Positions 47,842 through 56,982 of a DNA stretch of 64,000 nucleotides are shown piece by piece (the stretch's first letter is position 1; every line of letters starts with the position of its first letter). The stretch lies in contig NZ_ABCY02000001.1 of assembly GCF_000170955.2 (NCBI RefSeq), positions 372,001-436,000 of the forward strand, read 5' to 3'. The stretch is from Borreliella valaisiana VS116. GTDB lineage: Bacteria; Spirochaetota; Spirochaetia; Borreliales; Borreliaceae. Under the pieces are notes generated by a model. That model saw only the letters and a list, made by a program, of their open reading frames with translations, had not been told where the DNA came from and did not search any database. The position numbers were made by a program, and so were the translations under genes.

Positions 47842-49715
47842 TCAGATTCCTTTAATCTTAAAGATTTCAAAAAAATTACTAAAGCTGTTGCAACTGCAAC
47901 TCCAACAGCAATTGCAATAATAAACTCAAATTTATTATCAACAACGGGAAGCACTATTGGCCCTCCGTGTGGAGCATGATTAGCAACCCCTAAAAAAGCA
48001 GCAATAATACTTGACACAGCCCCACCTACCACTATTGAAGGAATTACCCTTCCAGGATCACTAGCAGCAAACGGAATAGCTCCCTCACTAATACCAATAA
48101 ATGAAATTAAAAAGGCTATTTTGCCAGATTCTTTTTCTTCATTTTCAAATAATTTGGGCGCTAAAAAAGTTGCAAGCCCCATAGCCATAGGAGGAACAGG
48201 AATTGCTGCTGCCACCATTCCCATTATTTCTGGTACTTGAGGAATTAACCCCACACCAAAAAGAAATGCTACCTTATTAAAAGGCCCGCCCATATCAATA
48301 GTAATCATTGAACCTAATATTAAACCTAAGAAAATTTTACCCAACACACCAAAAGTTTCTGAATTGCTCTGTAAAGATTTAAGTCCACTCTCAAGCAGAC
48401 CCATAAATTCTCCAACATAAACACCAACATACAACATGAAAAAACCAACAATAATAGTGCTTATTAGTGGAATCACAAATATAGGCATCACGGGCCTTAA
48501 CCACTCAGGAACAGATCTTTTTGCCAAAAATCTTGCAACATAGCCTGCAAGAAATCCTGCAAATATTGCGCCCAAGAAACCCGCTTTCACATTTCCAGAT
48601 ATTACTCCACCAACAAGACCGGGCGCAAGACCAGGCTTATCAGCAATTGCCATTGAAATAAAACCAGCAAGCACGGGCAACATCATTCCAAAAGCCACAG
48701 AACCGATATCTGCAATCTGCTTATAAAATGGATGCTCAGAAAAATTAGGACCATCAGGTCCAATCCCAACAAAAGCAATGCTAAGAGCAATTAAAATTCC
48801 CCCACTTGCAACAACAGGAATCATTGGAGATACCCCACTCATTAAATATTTATAAAAACTACCCTTGCCTGTTGCAATTGATCCTTTAGAACTGCTACTC
48901 TCACCAGAATTTTTACAAAAAAATACTGGGGCATTAAAAGCTTCCTTAATAATATTTTCCGTATTGTTTATCGCTTTTACAGTTGAAACTTTATAAACTC
49001 TCTTACCTTCGAATCTCTTTTCATTAATATCCTTATCAACAGCAAGTATTACAATAGCTGCATCTCTAATTTCTTCTTCTGTTAAGGCATTTTCAATACC
49101 AATAGATCCTTGGGTTTCAACTCTAATATCGTAACCCTGCTTTTTAGCTTCATTTTCAATTTTCTTTGCTGCAATGTATGTATGAGCAACTCCAACAGGA
49201 CAAGCAGTCACAGCCACTATTTTCTCTGCTTTTGTAGTTCCAAAAACCTCATCTTTAGCTTTTCTTTGAACATTCTCCATATAATAATAAATGTCATCGG
49301 GAGTAACAATTCCGCTTAAAGCGTTTTGAAAAGCATCATCTTCAAAAAGTTTAGCTATAAAAGCAATCGCCTTAAGATGCTCATTGCCTTGCTGCTTTTT
49401 AGACATGCAAATCAAAAATATTAAATTAACAGGAGGATTTTCTTCAGACCACTTAACCCCATCACCTTTAATGTAAAGTAATGAAATAAAACTGGTTTTA
49501 ACAACATCTCCTATAAAATGAGGAATTGCAACCCCATTTTCCCAAGAAGTATCGCCTATTTTCTCTCTATCAAGAATTCCTTTAAGGAACTCACTTTTAC
49601 TATCTATATATCCCTTATCATTGACCTTTTCAACTAAAAAATCAATTACATCTTCTTTTGAATTTACTTCTGGCAAAATAAATACAAGATCTTTTTTCAA
49701 AAAATTAAAAAACAT
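47838..49715 (-). CDS. fruA: PTS fructose-type permease, EIIABC fusion
   Basis: A 625-residue fusion of EIIA, EIIB and EIIC that imports and phosphorylates a hexose. The order is EIIA (residues 1-150, phosphorylated His in GVAIPHFIG), EIIB (about 165-265, phosphorylated Cys in VTACPVGVAHTYIAAKKIE), then EIIC with about eight to nine membrane segments. EIIC shows VASGGILIALS and SEGAIPFAASDPGRVIPS. It is coupled to manA by a 4-base overlap, which favours mannose or mannose/fructose as substrate; specificity is not decided by the sequence. AGGAGACTAC precedes the ATG. Confidence 0.94.
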   Translation of the reverse strand: MFFNFLKKDLVFILPEVNSKEDVIDFLVEKVNDKGYIDSKSEFLKGILDREKIGDTSWENGVAIPHFIGDVVKTSFISLLYIKGDGVKWSEENPPVNLIFLICMSKKQQGNEHLKAIAFIAKLFEDDAFQNALSGIVTPDDIYYYMENVQRKAKDEVFGTTKAEKIVAVTACPVGVAHTYIAAKKIENEAKKQGYDIRVETQGSIGIENALTEEEIRDAAIVILAVDKDINEKRFEGKRVYKVSTVKAINNTENIIKEAFNAPVFFCKNSGESSSSKGSIATGKGSFYKYLMSGVSPMIPVVASGGILIALSIAFVGIGPDGPNFSEHPFYKQIADIGSVAFGMMLPVLAGFISMAIADKPGLAPGLVGGVISGNVKAGFLGAIFAGFLAGYVARFLAKRSVPEWLRPVMPIFVIPLISTIIVGFFMLYVGVYVGEFMGLLESGLKSLQSNSETFGVLGKIFLGLILGSMITIDMGGPFNKVAFLFGVGLIPQVPEIMGMVAAAIPVPPMAMGLATFLAPKLFENEEKESGKIAFLISFIGISEGAIPFAASDPGRVIPSIVVGGAVSSIIAAFLGVANHAPHGGPIVLPVVDNKFEFIIAIAVGVAVATALVIFLKSLRLKESE

Positions 49716-49823
49716 AAATGTAGTCTCCTAGCAATTAAACATATTGTATAATATACAATAAAACAGCATACTACAGACACCTAATATAAAAAATATTTTT
49801 CACACTAAACAGGAGAATTGCCT

Positions 49824-49880
49824 TTGAATGCATACTGTAATATTGAAAAGACAAATCAATTTTTATATTATTTAAAATAA
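49824..49880 (+). CDS. short leader ORF ahead of the outer-membrane gene
   Basis: An 18-codon frame starting TTG, with AGGAG placed 8 bases upstream, and ending TAA seven bases before the ATG of the next gene. The next gene has no ribosome binding site of its own. The peptide would read MNAYCNIEKTNQFLYYLK and its frame differs from the next gene. Translation of this leader could deliver ribosomes to the downstream start. The alternative is that the AGGAG is fortuitous. Confidence 0.4.
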   Translation: MNAYCNIEKTNQFLYYLK

Positions 49881-49887
49881 TCTGTTT

Positions 49888-50517
49888 ATGAAAAAAACTC
49901 CAAACATTTGTATTTTCTTAATATTACTCTTCATTTCCAATTTAAATGCACTTGCAAATGAAGAAGACAGTACTAATGAAAAAAATAATCAATCCAAACA
50001 AAACTCCAATTTTTTTAGCCCGGAAAGGGGATTCACATATTCAACAGGAATTGGAATTGGATTTGGATTTTTCCTAAATTCAAATATAAAACATATTATT
50101 TTTAGACCTTATTACACATTCTCTAATAATACTTTTGATTTTTTAATCGTTGCTATGATATTAACAAAGGAAAGCCTTAGTATCCCCAAAAACATGCAAT
50201 ACTTTAAATCTTATATTGGGGGGGGAATAAACTGGCACATTGCAAACTTAATTAAAAAAACAAAATATTTTTCCTCTACTATTGGCATAGGTGGTCGTTT
50301 TTATCTATCTACAAACTTTATAGGAGACATTCAATTTTACGAAAAATTGCCTTATGTGCTAGAACCTTATATGTTTATTGAAATTTCTACAAAAAAGGCA
50401 ATACCTTTAATGGGATTAGATTTTAAAATTGATTTTTTATTTTTAGATACATTTAACATTTCTTTTAATTTCACTATTAGATATAATTTTAAGGAAGAAA
50501 ATAGGATAGAAACATGA
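49888..50517 (+). CDS. outer-membrane-like protein (glycine-strand family)
   Basis: A 209-residue exported protein. The signal peptide is about residues 1-23 (ending ALANE), followed by an acidic, Asn-rich linker. The mature part resembles the two upstream beta-barrel-like proteins in style: YSTGIGIGFGFFLNSNI, YIGGGINWHIANL and IGIGGRFYLSTNF. The ATG lacks a Shine-Dalgarno sequence; a short SD-preceded ORF lies just upstream. It overlaps the nuclease gene by 4 bases (ATGA), so translation is coupled. Position matches BB0409. Confidence 0.8.
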   Translation: MKKTPNICIFLILLFISNLNALANEEDSTNEKNNQSKQNSNFFSPERGFTYSTGIGIGFGFFLNSNIKHIIFRPYYTFSNNTFDFLIVAMILTKESLSIPKNMQYFKSYIGGGINWHIANLIKKTKYFSSTIGIGGRFYLSTNFIGDIQFYEKLPYVLEPYMFIEISTKKAIPLMGLDFKIDFLFLDTFNISFNFTIRYNFKEENRIET

Positions 50518-51392
50518 AAAAAAGGTCAAAATTTTTTCTTTACTGCTATATTTTATGTTTAACAGGATTTTTATTTTTTTCCTTAAATCCAAAAGTCCTA
50601 AAGCAAATAAAACACAAAATTTATGACTATTTAGAGATAATAGAAAATAAATACATTAACATTACAAAATCCATTCCAATAAAAGAATCTCAATTAATAC
50701 CAAAAGGATACCTTACTACCCAAATAATAAGCAAAAAACACTATACCTTGGGATATGCCGAAAGCGCAAGACAATCCGAATGGGCTGCTTATCCTCTTAA
50801 AAGAGAAATGGTAGAACTAGCATTAACTTTGTTAAAATCAAAAAAAATTAAAAGGAGTCCCAAATTCTTTGAAGACACTAACATCAAAGGCATTTTTCCA
50901 AAACTTGAAGATTACTTTAAAAGCGGTTATGACAGAGGCCACATAGTGAGTTCTGCAGACATGTCTTTTTCTGAAAATGCCATGAAAGATACATATTTTT
51001 TATCAAATATGTCACCTCAAAAAAGCGAATTTAATTCTGGAATTTGGTTAAAACTTGAAAAATTAGTAAGAGAATGGGCAATCTCAAAAGGATATATATA
51101 TATCATTAGTGCTGGAATTTTAACAGAAAATAAAGGATTTATTGGTAAAAGAAAAATTTTGATACCTAAAAATTTTTATAAAATAATACTAGCAATTAAT
51201 AATAACAATTTTTATGACATAATCTCTTTTATTATCCCAAATGAAAAAGCAAAAGACTCAGATTTGAAAAATTACGTTGTTAACGTCGATTCAATTGAAA
51301 AAAAAACAAAGATAGATTTTTTTGAAAAACTTGATTCAAAAATTAAAAAAAGGATCAAAAAAATACAAAACACCCACTCTTGGAAGTTTTAA
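50514..51392 (+). CDS. membrane-anchored DNA/RNA non-specific endonuclease (NUC family)
   Basis: A 292-residue protein. One N-terminal hydrophobic segment (residues 7-25, FFLYCYILCLTGFLFFS) would act as an anchor or uncleaved signal, placing the domain in the periplasm. The catalytic beta-beta-alpha-metal motif is clear: YDRGHIVSSADM (DRGH, general base His) and FLSNMSPQ with FNSGIW (metal-binding Asn). This is the Serratia-type nuclease family, which degrades DNA and RNA. It could supply nucleotides, complementing the BMP nucleoside system; that link is inference. It is coupled to both neighbours. Position matches BB0410. Confidence 0.88.
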   Translation: MKKRSKFFLYCYILCLTGFLFFSLNPKVLKQIKHKIYDYLEIIENKYINITKSIPIKESQLIPKGYLTTQIISKKHYTLGYAESARQSEWAAYPLKREMVELALTLLKSKKIKRSPKFFEDTNIKGIFPKLEDYFKSGYDRGHIVSSADMSFSENAMKDTYFLSNMSPQKSEFNSGIWLKLEKLVREWAISKGYIYIISAGILTENKGFIGKRKILIPKNFYKIILAINNNNFYDIISFIIPNEKAKDSDLKNYVVNVDSIEKKTKIDFFEKLDSKIKKRIKKIQNTHSWKF

Positions 51393-52171
51393 TGAAATCA
51401 ATATTTACAAAGTTAAACGCCTCCATTAATCTCTTTCTCTTTATAATTTTTATTTTAGCAACACTAGTTATACTGATTTTCTCTTATAAAATAAAATATA
51501 ATGAAAATTATCAAAATTATGTTTTAGAAATTTACAATAATAATTTTATAATACTGGTTAATAAATTCGCCATCTTTATTGCTGGAATCATAGGCTCACT
51601 CTGGTCATATATTAATTATAAAAGAACTAATAATATACAATTTATATTTTTTTATTGCTTTATTAGTTCATATACATTAGAACCTATTTTGATTTCTGAA
51701 GACTTTTTTTTAAAAAATAACCTAAATTCAAGTTATTACTTATTTACAAAATTTATCCTTTTTGTAAATACTTTTTCATTATTAAATTTATTTTTTTTAA
51801 GTTTATATATATGCGATTTCAAAATAAAATCAATACATTACACAATTTACATTATTTTGACATTTGCCTGCATATATAGTTATTCAATCCCTATTAATTC
51901 GTACGAAAATAGCCAAGACTATGGCATTCTTAAAATTGAAAGTACAAAATTTTACATAGACGCATTTTTGTTGCTTATTTTAATAAACTTTATAGTAGCA
52001 TTTTTAAGAAAAAAAAACTTTGACTATTTTTCCCTTTGTGTTTCAATGCTTTTAATATTAAGTGGAATTTACTTGAATTTACTAAAAATACCTTATGCTT
52101 TTATTCCAATCTTAATTGGTATACCAATTTACTTAAAAAAATCGGGAAAAATCTTCTTTTACTGGCTATAA
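51392..52171 (+). CDS. hypothetical polytopic membrane protein
   Basis: A 259-residue protein with about seven predicted membrane segments and no recognised family. The topology resembles 7TM sensor-type membrane domains, but no cytoplasmic output domain is attached. I choose the ATG at 51392, which overlaps the nuclease stop by one base (TAATG) and has GGAAG 5 bases upstream; a TTG 12 bases earlier is less likely. It ends overlapping the convergent kinase-like gene by 6 bases. Position matches BB0411. Confidence 0.75.
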   Translation: MKSIFTKLNASINLFLFIIFILATLVILIFSYKIKYNENYQNYVLEIYNNNFIILVNKFAIFIAGIIGSLWSYINYKRTNNIQFIFFYCFISSYTLEPILISEDFFLKNNLNSSYYLFTKFILFVNTFSLLNLFFLSLYICDFKIKSIHYTIYIILTFACIYSYSIPINSYENSQDYGILKIESTKFYIDAFLLLILINFIVAFLRKKNFDYFSLCVSMLLILSGIYLNLLKIPYAFIPILIGIPIYLKKSGKIFFYWL

Positions 52172-52780
52172 AAAAAAGAAAGTCAAAAAATAGGACGAAG
52201 TTGAAACAATAAGTGGTAAAAACAAATTATCATAATTTTCAGCATCAAAAAGCTCTACCAACATTGCTAAAATCCCAAGAATTAAAGCTGCTGTTAAATA
52301 AGGGAAAAAATAATAATATGAAAAAAAAGTAGTACAAAATACAACAAAGCTACCAGAAACCGTTTTATCATTTACAAGCTTAAAAGAAGGGATTAACTTT
52401 CCAGCAAGACTTGCAAATCCATCGCCAAAACATACTGAAAATATTCCAATATAATTAAAAGGCTCCATAACCAAACAATATGATATCAATATACCTAAAA
52501 ACAAAAAAACAGGCGGAAAAGATACTCTATTGGGCAATATTTTTCTTGATTTTAATATTATGTTTGAAATATTTTTAAAGAAAACTAGTTTTTTTTTAGT
52601 AATTCTAAAAACTTCAGAGCTTAAGTATAAAATCATAAAAAGTATATTAGAAACAAGTCCTATCCAAAAATTTATTACATAAAAAACCAAAATTATTAAG
52701 CTAAAAATATGAAAAAATTTTCTAAAAATTTCATACTTAATATCTTCTCTAAAAATTGTTCTTTTAAATACATTAAACAT
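52166..52780 (-). CDS. CTP-type lipid kinase / cytidylyltransferase-like membrane protein
   Basis: A 204-residue protein with about six membrane segments. The motif FGDGFASLAGKLIPS followed by NDKTVSGSFVVF matches the phosphatidate cytidylyltransferase / dolichol kinase (SEC59, DGK1-like) family, which uses CTP at the membrane. Likely substrates are diacylglycerol, a prenol or a phosphatidate. It is transcribed alone, convergent with the polytopic gene; no promoter could be fixed. The main CdsA enzyme must lie elsewhere, so this is probably the kinase branch. Position matches BB0412. Confidence 0.8.
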   Translation of the reverse strand: MFNVFKRTIFREDIKYEIFRKFFHIFSLIILVFYVINFWIGLVSNILFMILYLSSEVFRITKKKLVFFKNISNIILKSRKILPNRVSFPPVFLFLGILISYCLVMEPFNYIGIFSVCFGDGFASLAGKLIPSFKLVNDKTVSGSFVVFCTTFFSYYYFFPYLTAALILGILAMLVELFDAENYDNLFLPLIVSTSSYFLTFFFL

Positions 52781-53028
52781 TATTCAATCTTTTTAAGTAG
52801 ATATTAAATCATTACTTGCAAATATTTTTTCCAACACTAATTAAATTCCTCATTTACTACTGCAAACAAATTAAAATAAACAAAAACCTTTTTATAAACC
52901 CATATCTTATAATAAAATTATTTATATTAATTTTACAATTTTTTTCAAAAAAAATATTCTAATCTGGAGATTTATTATAAATAGGCAATACTTATTTATA
53001 AAGAGAATAATTAAGCGGGTTCCCAAAA

Positions 53029-53886
53029 ATGCTAGAAATTGAAGATAAACTATTTTTAAAATTTTGCGACTTTATATACAACAATAGTGGAATGCGTTTT
53101 GATGAAAAAAATAAATTTATTCTTCAAAGCAGAATTAATGACGCGATACGAGAACTTGATCTTGAAAATTCATCACAACTTTATAATTTAATAATTAGTG
53201 AAAAATTAAAAAAAGAATATTTCTTGGATTTAGTCACAACTAATTTAACAAAATTTTTTAGAAATTCACTACACTTCCAAACTTTTGAAAAATTTGTAAT
53301 TCCTAATTTAATTAAGATTAAAAACATAGAAAAAAAAAATAGAATTATTATCTGGTCTGCAGGATGCTCAACAGGAGAAGAACCTTATTCATTAGCATTT
53401 GTACTCAAATCAAAGCTTCCAAAAGAACTAGATTTTGTTATTATTGCTTCTGATTTAAGTTTAAAATCTTTAATGATAGCAAAAGAAGGATATTACTCAC
53501 CAAATAAATGTGAAAACATTCCTAAAGAATACCGACACTATATATATTCTCATTCAAACGGATACAAAATTAAAAATGAAATTAAAAATCATATAAGATT
53601 TGATTATCATAATCTAAACTTTGAAAGTAATTTTTCACAAATTGATGTTATTTTTTGTAGAAATGTATTAATATACTTTGATGAAAAATCAAAAATTAAA
53701 GTTCTTAAAAAATTTTACAATAACATGTCTAAACACAGCTATTTATTTATAGGACACTCAGAATCACTTTTTGGACTCAACCTTCCTTTTAAATTTTTAA
53801 AAACACCCTGGGCAATAATATATGAAAAAAAAGATACTAACTGTCAAAAAGACAAATTTAAATTAAAAAATAAATATAAGTTATAA
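53029..53886 (+). CDS. cheR: chemotaxis protein methyltransferase
   Basis: A 285-residue CheR that methylates glutamates on chemoreceptors using SAM. The N-terminal helical domain contains YNNSGMRFDEKNKF; the SAM-binding part shows WSAGCSTGEEPYSLAF, IIASDLSLKSLMIAKEG, FCRNVLIYFD and FIGHSES. All expected motifs are present. It starts a plus-strand run of cheR, cheB, a TraB-like gene, adk and dipA. B31 has a second cheR elsewhere. No strong ribosome binding site is visible; GCGGG lies 8 bases before the ATG. Confidence 0.95.
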   Translation: MLEIEDKLFLKFCDFIYNNSGMRFDEKNKFILQSRINDAIRELDLENSSQLYNLIISEKLKKEYFLDLVTTNLTKFFRNSLHFQTFEKFVIPNLIKIKNIEKKNRIIIWSAGCSTGEEPYSLAFVLKSKLPKELDFVIIASDLSLKSLMIAKEGYYSPNKCENIPKEYRHYIYSHSNGYKIKNEIKNHIRFDYHNLNFESNFSQIDVIFCRNVLIYFDEKSKIKVLKKFYNNMSKHSYLFIGHSESLFGLNLPFKFLKTPWAIIYEKKDTNCQKDKFKLKNKYKL

Positions 53887-53918
53887 TTTAACAAGAATTA
53901 AATAGGGAAAAAGTAACA

Positions 53919-55046
53919 GTGGGAACAAAAATTTCTGTACTTATCATAGAATACTTTGCTGTAAAGAGAAAACTTATATCAGACCTTATTAATTCATCTC
54001 CTAAGCTACAAGTCATTGCAACTGCTTCCAATGGCAAATTCGCAACAAATAAACTAAAAAAACATAACCCCGAAGTAATATTAATGAATTTAGAAGAAAA
54101 CAACATTAAAGATATTTTATTTTTGGAGGAAAAAAACCATATAAATAAAACAATACCAATTGTTGTAACATCTTCAAATCAAAATTTAATAAATATTGCT
54201 GCTTTAAAGGGTGCTGATGATCTTATATTAGTATCTAAAAATAAAAAATCACATGAAAACAAAAAAGAACAAATTATCAATTCTCTTTTGGCCCATGGAT
54301 CTATATATATAAAAAACAAAATTATCTGCAATAAGAATACGGAAACAAAAAACTATGAAAGAGTTAATTTTTTTTTAAATCACAAAAATGACATTTTTTC
54401 ATTAACTCAAATTGAAGGAAATACAGAAGAAAAAATATTAAATGAAAAAGAAATAAAAAAACTTAAACTGAGAAAATTTGACATAATAGCTATTGGAGTA
54501 TCCGCAGGAGGACCCGTGGCCTTGAAATCAATATTACCAGAAATACCTGAAAGCTTTCCACCAATAATAATTGTTCAACATATGCCTAAAGGATTTACAG
54601 AAGAATTTGCAAAAAATCTTAATAATCTTTGCAAAATAAACGTAAAAGAAGCTACCAATAAAGAAATATTAAAGCAAGGACATGCATACATAAGCTCAGG
54701 AGGATTTCATACAAGAATTAAAAAAATTGATGGTAACTACCAAATACAAACATTTGATGACAAGCATATCAATGGTCACAAACCATCTATTGGAGTATTA
54801 TTTCAATCTATTGCAGAGATTGCAAAAGATAAAGCAATTGCCATAATAATGACTGGAATGGGAAATGACGGATCAAGAGAAATTGGCGATATAAAAAAAG
54901 CTGGGGGACTAACTATTGCACAAGATAAAGAAAGTTCCATGGTTTTTGGAATGCCAAAAATAGCAATAAAAGAAAACAATATAGACTATATAGTTCCACT
55001 AAACCATATGGTAAAATTATTAAAAGCTATACTAATTGATAGCTAA
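53919..55046 (+). CDS. cheB: chemoreceptor methylesterase CheB with degenerate receiver domain
   Basis: A 375-residue CheB starting with GTG (AGGG upstream). Residues 1-125 are a receiver-like domain, but the phosphorylation residues are lost: the acidic pair reads IIEYF, the phosphoacceptor stretch reads VILMNLEEN with Asn for Asp, and the conserved Lys is absent. The C-terminal methylesterase (residues 185-375) is intact: AIGVSAGGPVALK (catalytic Ser), IVQHMPKGF (His) and MTGMGNDG (Asp). It would demethylate or deamidate receptors, perhaps without CheA control. It lies 32 bases after cheR. Confidence 0.93.
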   Translation: MGTKISVLIIEYFAVKRKLISDLINSSPKLQVIATASNGKFATNKLKKHNPEVILMNLEENNIKDILFLEEKNHINKTIPIVVTSSNQNLINIAALKGADDLILVSKNKKSHENKKEQIINSLLAHGSIYIKNKIICNKNTETKNYERVNFFLNHKNDIFSLTQIEGNTEEKILNEKEIKKLKLRKFDIIAIGVSAGGPVALKSILPEIPESFPPIIIVQHMPKGFTEEFAKNLNNLCKINVKEATNKEILKQGHAYISSGGFHTRIKKIDGNYQIQTFDDKHINGHKPSIGVLFQSIAEIAKDKAIAIIMTGMGNDGSREIGDIKKAGGLTIAQDKESSMVFGMPKIAIKENNIDYIVPLNHMVKLLKAILIDS

Positions 55047-55068
55047 TTTTTTTAATAAGGAATATTTT

Positions 55069-56283
55069 TTGGACCACATAAAAGAAAACACCAAAACAGA
55101 AGACTGTTTTTCTCATGTAAGTAAATTTAATATACACAATAAAACAATATACATACTTGGAACTGCACACGTGTCAAAAAAAAGCTCAGAAGATACTGCA
55201 AATTTAATAGAAATCTTAAAGCCAGACTATATTGCCGTTGAACTCGATGAAGCTCGCTACCATTCGATCTTAAACACTGATGAAAATGAAAAATGGAGAA
55301 ACTTAGATATAGATAAAGCTTTAAAACAAGGCAAAGCCTTCTTTCTAATAATAAACATAATTCTTAGCAATTTTCAAAAAAAATTAGCAAAAGAACAGGG
55401 AATAAATCCTGGTGAAGAAATGAAAACAGCTATTTTAAAAGCTAAAACACACAATATTCCACTAATTCTTGCTGATAGAAAAATTGAAACAACTCTAAAA
55501 AGAGCCTGGATATCTATTCCAATATTCGAAAAAGCAAAAATAATCTCAAGCCTTTTTTCCCTAACAGATACAAAAATTACAAAAGATGAAATTGAAAAAC
55601 TCAAAGAACAGGATGCTCTTTCAAAAATAATGGAAGAACTTTCAAAAGAAATACCTAAAGTAAAAAAAGCTTTAATTGACGAAAGAGACGAATTTATTAC
55701 AAACAAAATACTTGAAGGAAAAGGCACTATTCTTGCCATTGTAGGCGCAGGGCATGTAAACGGAATAATGAAAACCTTAAAAGAAATAAGTCAAAATAAA
55801 AAAATAATAAACGTTGAAGAACTTGACAGAATACCCAAAAAACATTTTTCATTAAGTAAAATGATATCTTACTTAATTGCAATTTCAATCATTTTACTAA
55901 TAGTAAGCTCTTTTTACTTTAAAGGATTTGATTTTGCTTACAAAAATTTAAAACTTTGGGTAATATCTAACTCTCTCTTTTCAGGCATTGCATCCGTTTT
56001 ATTAAAATCCCATCCCTTAACAATTTTAACAGCTATTATGGGTTCTCCAATATTCTCCTTAATACCATTCATAGGAACAGGCATGGTAGCAGGACTTGTT
56101 GAAGCTTACATAAACAAACCAAAGGTCAAGGATTTTGAAAATCTACAAGAAGAATTATCAACAACAAAAGGATATTTCAAAAACAAAGTTACAAGAATTT
56201 TATTAATAGCACTTTTTGTAAACCTTGGATCTACAATTGGAACAATTGTAGGACTTAAATTTTTATTAAATGTTTTCAAATAA
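55069..56283 (+). CDS. TraB/PrgY family membrane protein
   Basis: A 404-residue protein of the TraB/PrgY (GumN/TIKI-related) family, named for pheromone-shutdown proteins and related to metalloproteases. Motifs are ILGTAHVSKKS (GxxH), VELDEARY and IVGAGHVNGI (second GxxxH). Residues ~265-404 hold about four membrane helices. I choose the TTG at 55069 because AAGGA lies 7 bases upstream; a TTG at 55036 overlaps cheB and has no ribosome binding site. Substrate unknown. It sits between cheB and adk with short gaps. Position matches BB0416. Confidence 0.85.
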   Translation: MDHIKENTKTEDCFSHVSKFNIHNKTIYILGTAHVSKKSSEDTANLIEILKPDYIAVELDEARYHSILNTDENEKWRNLDIDKALKQGKAFFLIINIILSNFQKKLAKEQGINPGEEMKTAILKAKTHNIPLILADRKIETTLKRAWISIPIFEKAKIISSLFSLTDTKITKDEIEKLKEQDALSKIMEELSKEIPKVKKALIDERDEFITNKILEGKGTILAIVGAGHVNGIMKTLKEISQNKKIINVEELDRIPKKHFSLSKMISYLIAISIILLIVSSFYFKGFDFAYKNLKLWVISNSLFSGIASVLLKSHPLTILTAIMGSPIFSLIPFIGTGMVAGLVEAYINKPKVKDFENLQEELSTTKGYFKNKVTRILLIALFVNLGSTIGTIVGLKFLLNVFK

Positions 56284-56322
56284 ACCCTTAAAATAATAAA
56301 TATCTACACAGGAGTTACATAT

Positions 56323-56958
56323 ATGGGACTTGTATTTTTAGGTCCTCCAGGTTCTGGAAAGGGGACTATTTCAAAAATTATTTCTAACGAATTTAAATAT
56401 CATCACATTTCAACAGGAGATTTATTTAGAGAAAATATTCTAAATTCTACAACTCTTGGAAAAGAAATAAAAAAAATTGTTGAAAAGGGAGAACTGGTCC
56501 CGGACTTAATTACAATCAAAATTGTAGAAGAGAAAATTAAAGCTATGGAAAAGAACAAAAATTTTATTTTAGATGGATTTCCGCGCAATATTTGTCAAGC
56601 CAAAGCTCTTGACAAATTTTTGCCAAATGCAAAAATAATAAACTTTTTAATTAATGAAGAATTGGTAATAAAAAGACTCTCAGGAAGAAGAATTTGCAAA
56701 TCTTGTAATAATATTTTCAATATATATACCCTAGCCACAAAAACCAATGGAATTTGCGATGTTTGCGGAGGAGATCTTTACCAACGAGAAGATGATAAAG
56801 AAGAATGCCTAAAAACAAGACTTAAAGAATATGAATTACAAACAAAACCATTAATAGAATTTTACTCAAAATGCTCTAGACTTAATAATGTTGATGCATA
56901 TGCTAAAATTGATGAAATCAGGGAAAAAATAATTAAAATAATGTTAAAAAAAAATTAA
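56323..56958 (+). CDS. adk: adenylate kinase
   Basis: A 211-residue adenylate kinase converting ATP + AMP to 2 ADP. P-loop GPPGSGKGT (residues 7-15), AMP-site HISTGDLFR, FILDGFPRN and a LID domain with a Cys4 zinc site (CKSCNN and CDVCGG). This is the long, zinc-LID form. AGGAG precedes the ATG. It is 39 bases after the TraB-like gene and 24 before dipA. Confidence 0.97.
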   Translation: MGLVFLGPPGSGKGTISKIISNEFKYHHISTGDLFRENILNSTTLGKEIKKIVEKGELVPDLITIKIVEEKIKAMEKNKNFILDGFPRNICQAKALDKFLPNAKIINFLINEELVIKRLSGRRICKSCNNIFNIYTLATKTNGICDVCGGDLYQREDDKEECLKTRLKEYELQTKPLIEFYSKCSRLNNVDAYAKIDEIREKIIKIMLKKN

Positions 56959-56982
56959 CTGGAAAGGGTATTCAAAGTAAAA

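Noticed and set aside
52781..53028. A small gene between the lipid-kinase-like gene and cheR
   Set aside because: The stretch is AT-rich with stops in all frames within short distances; no frame with a ribosome binding site was convincing.
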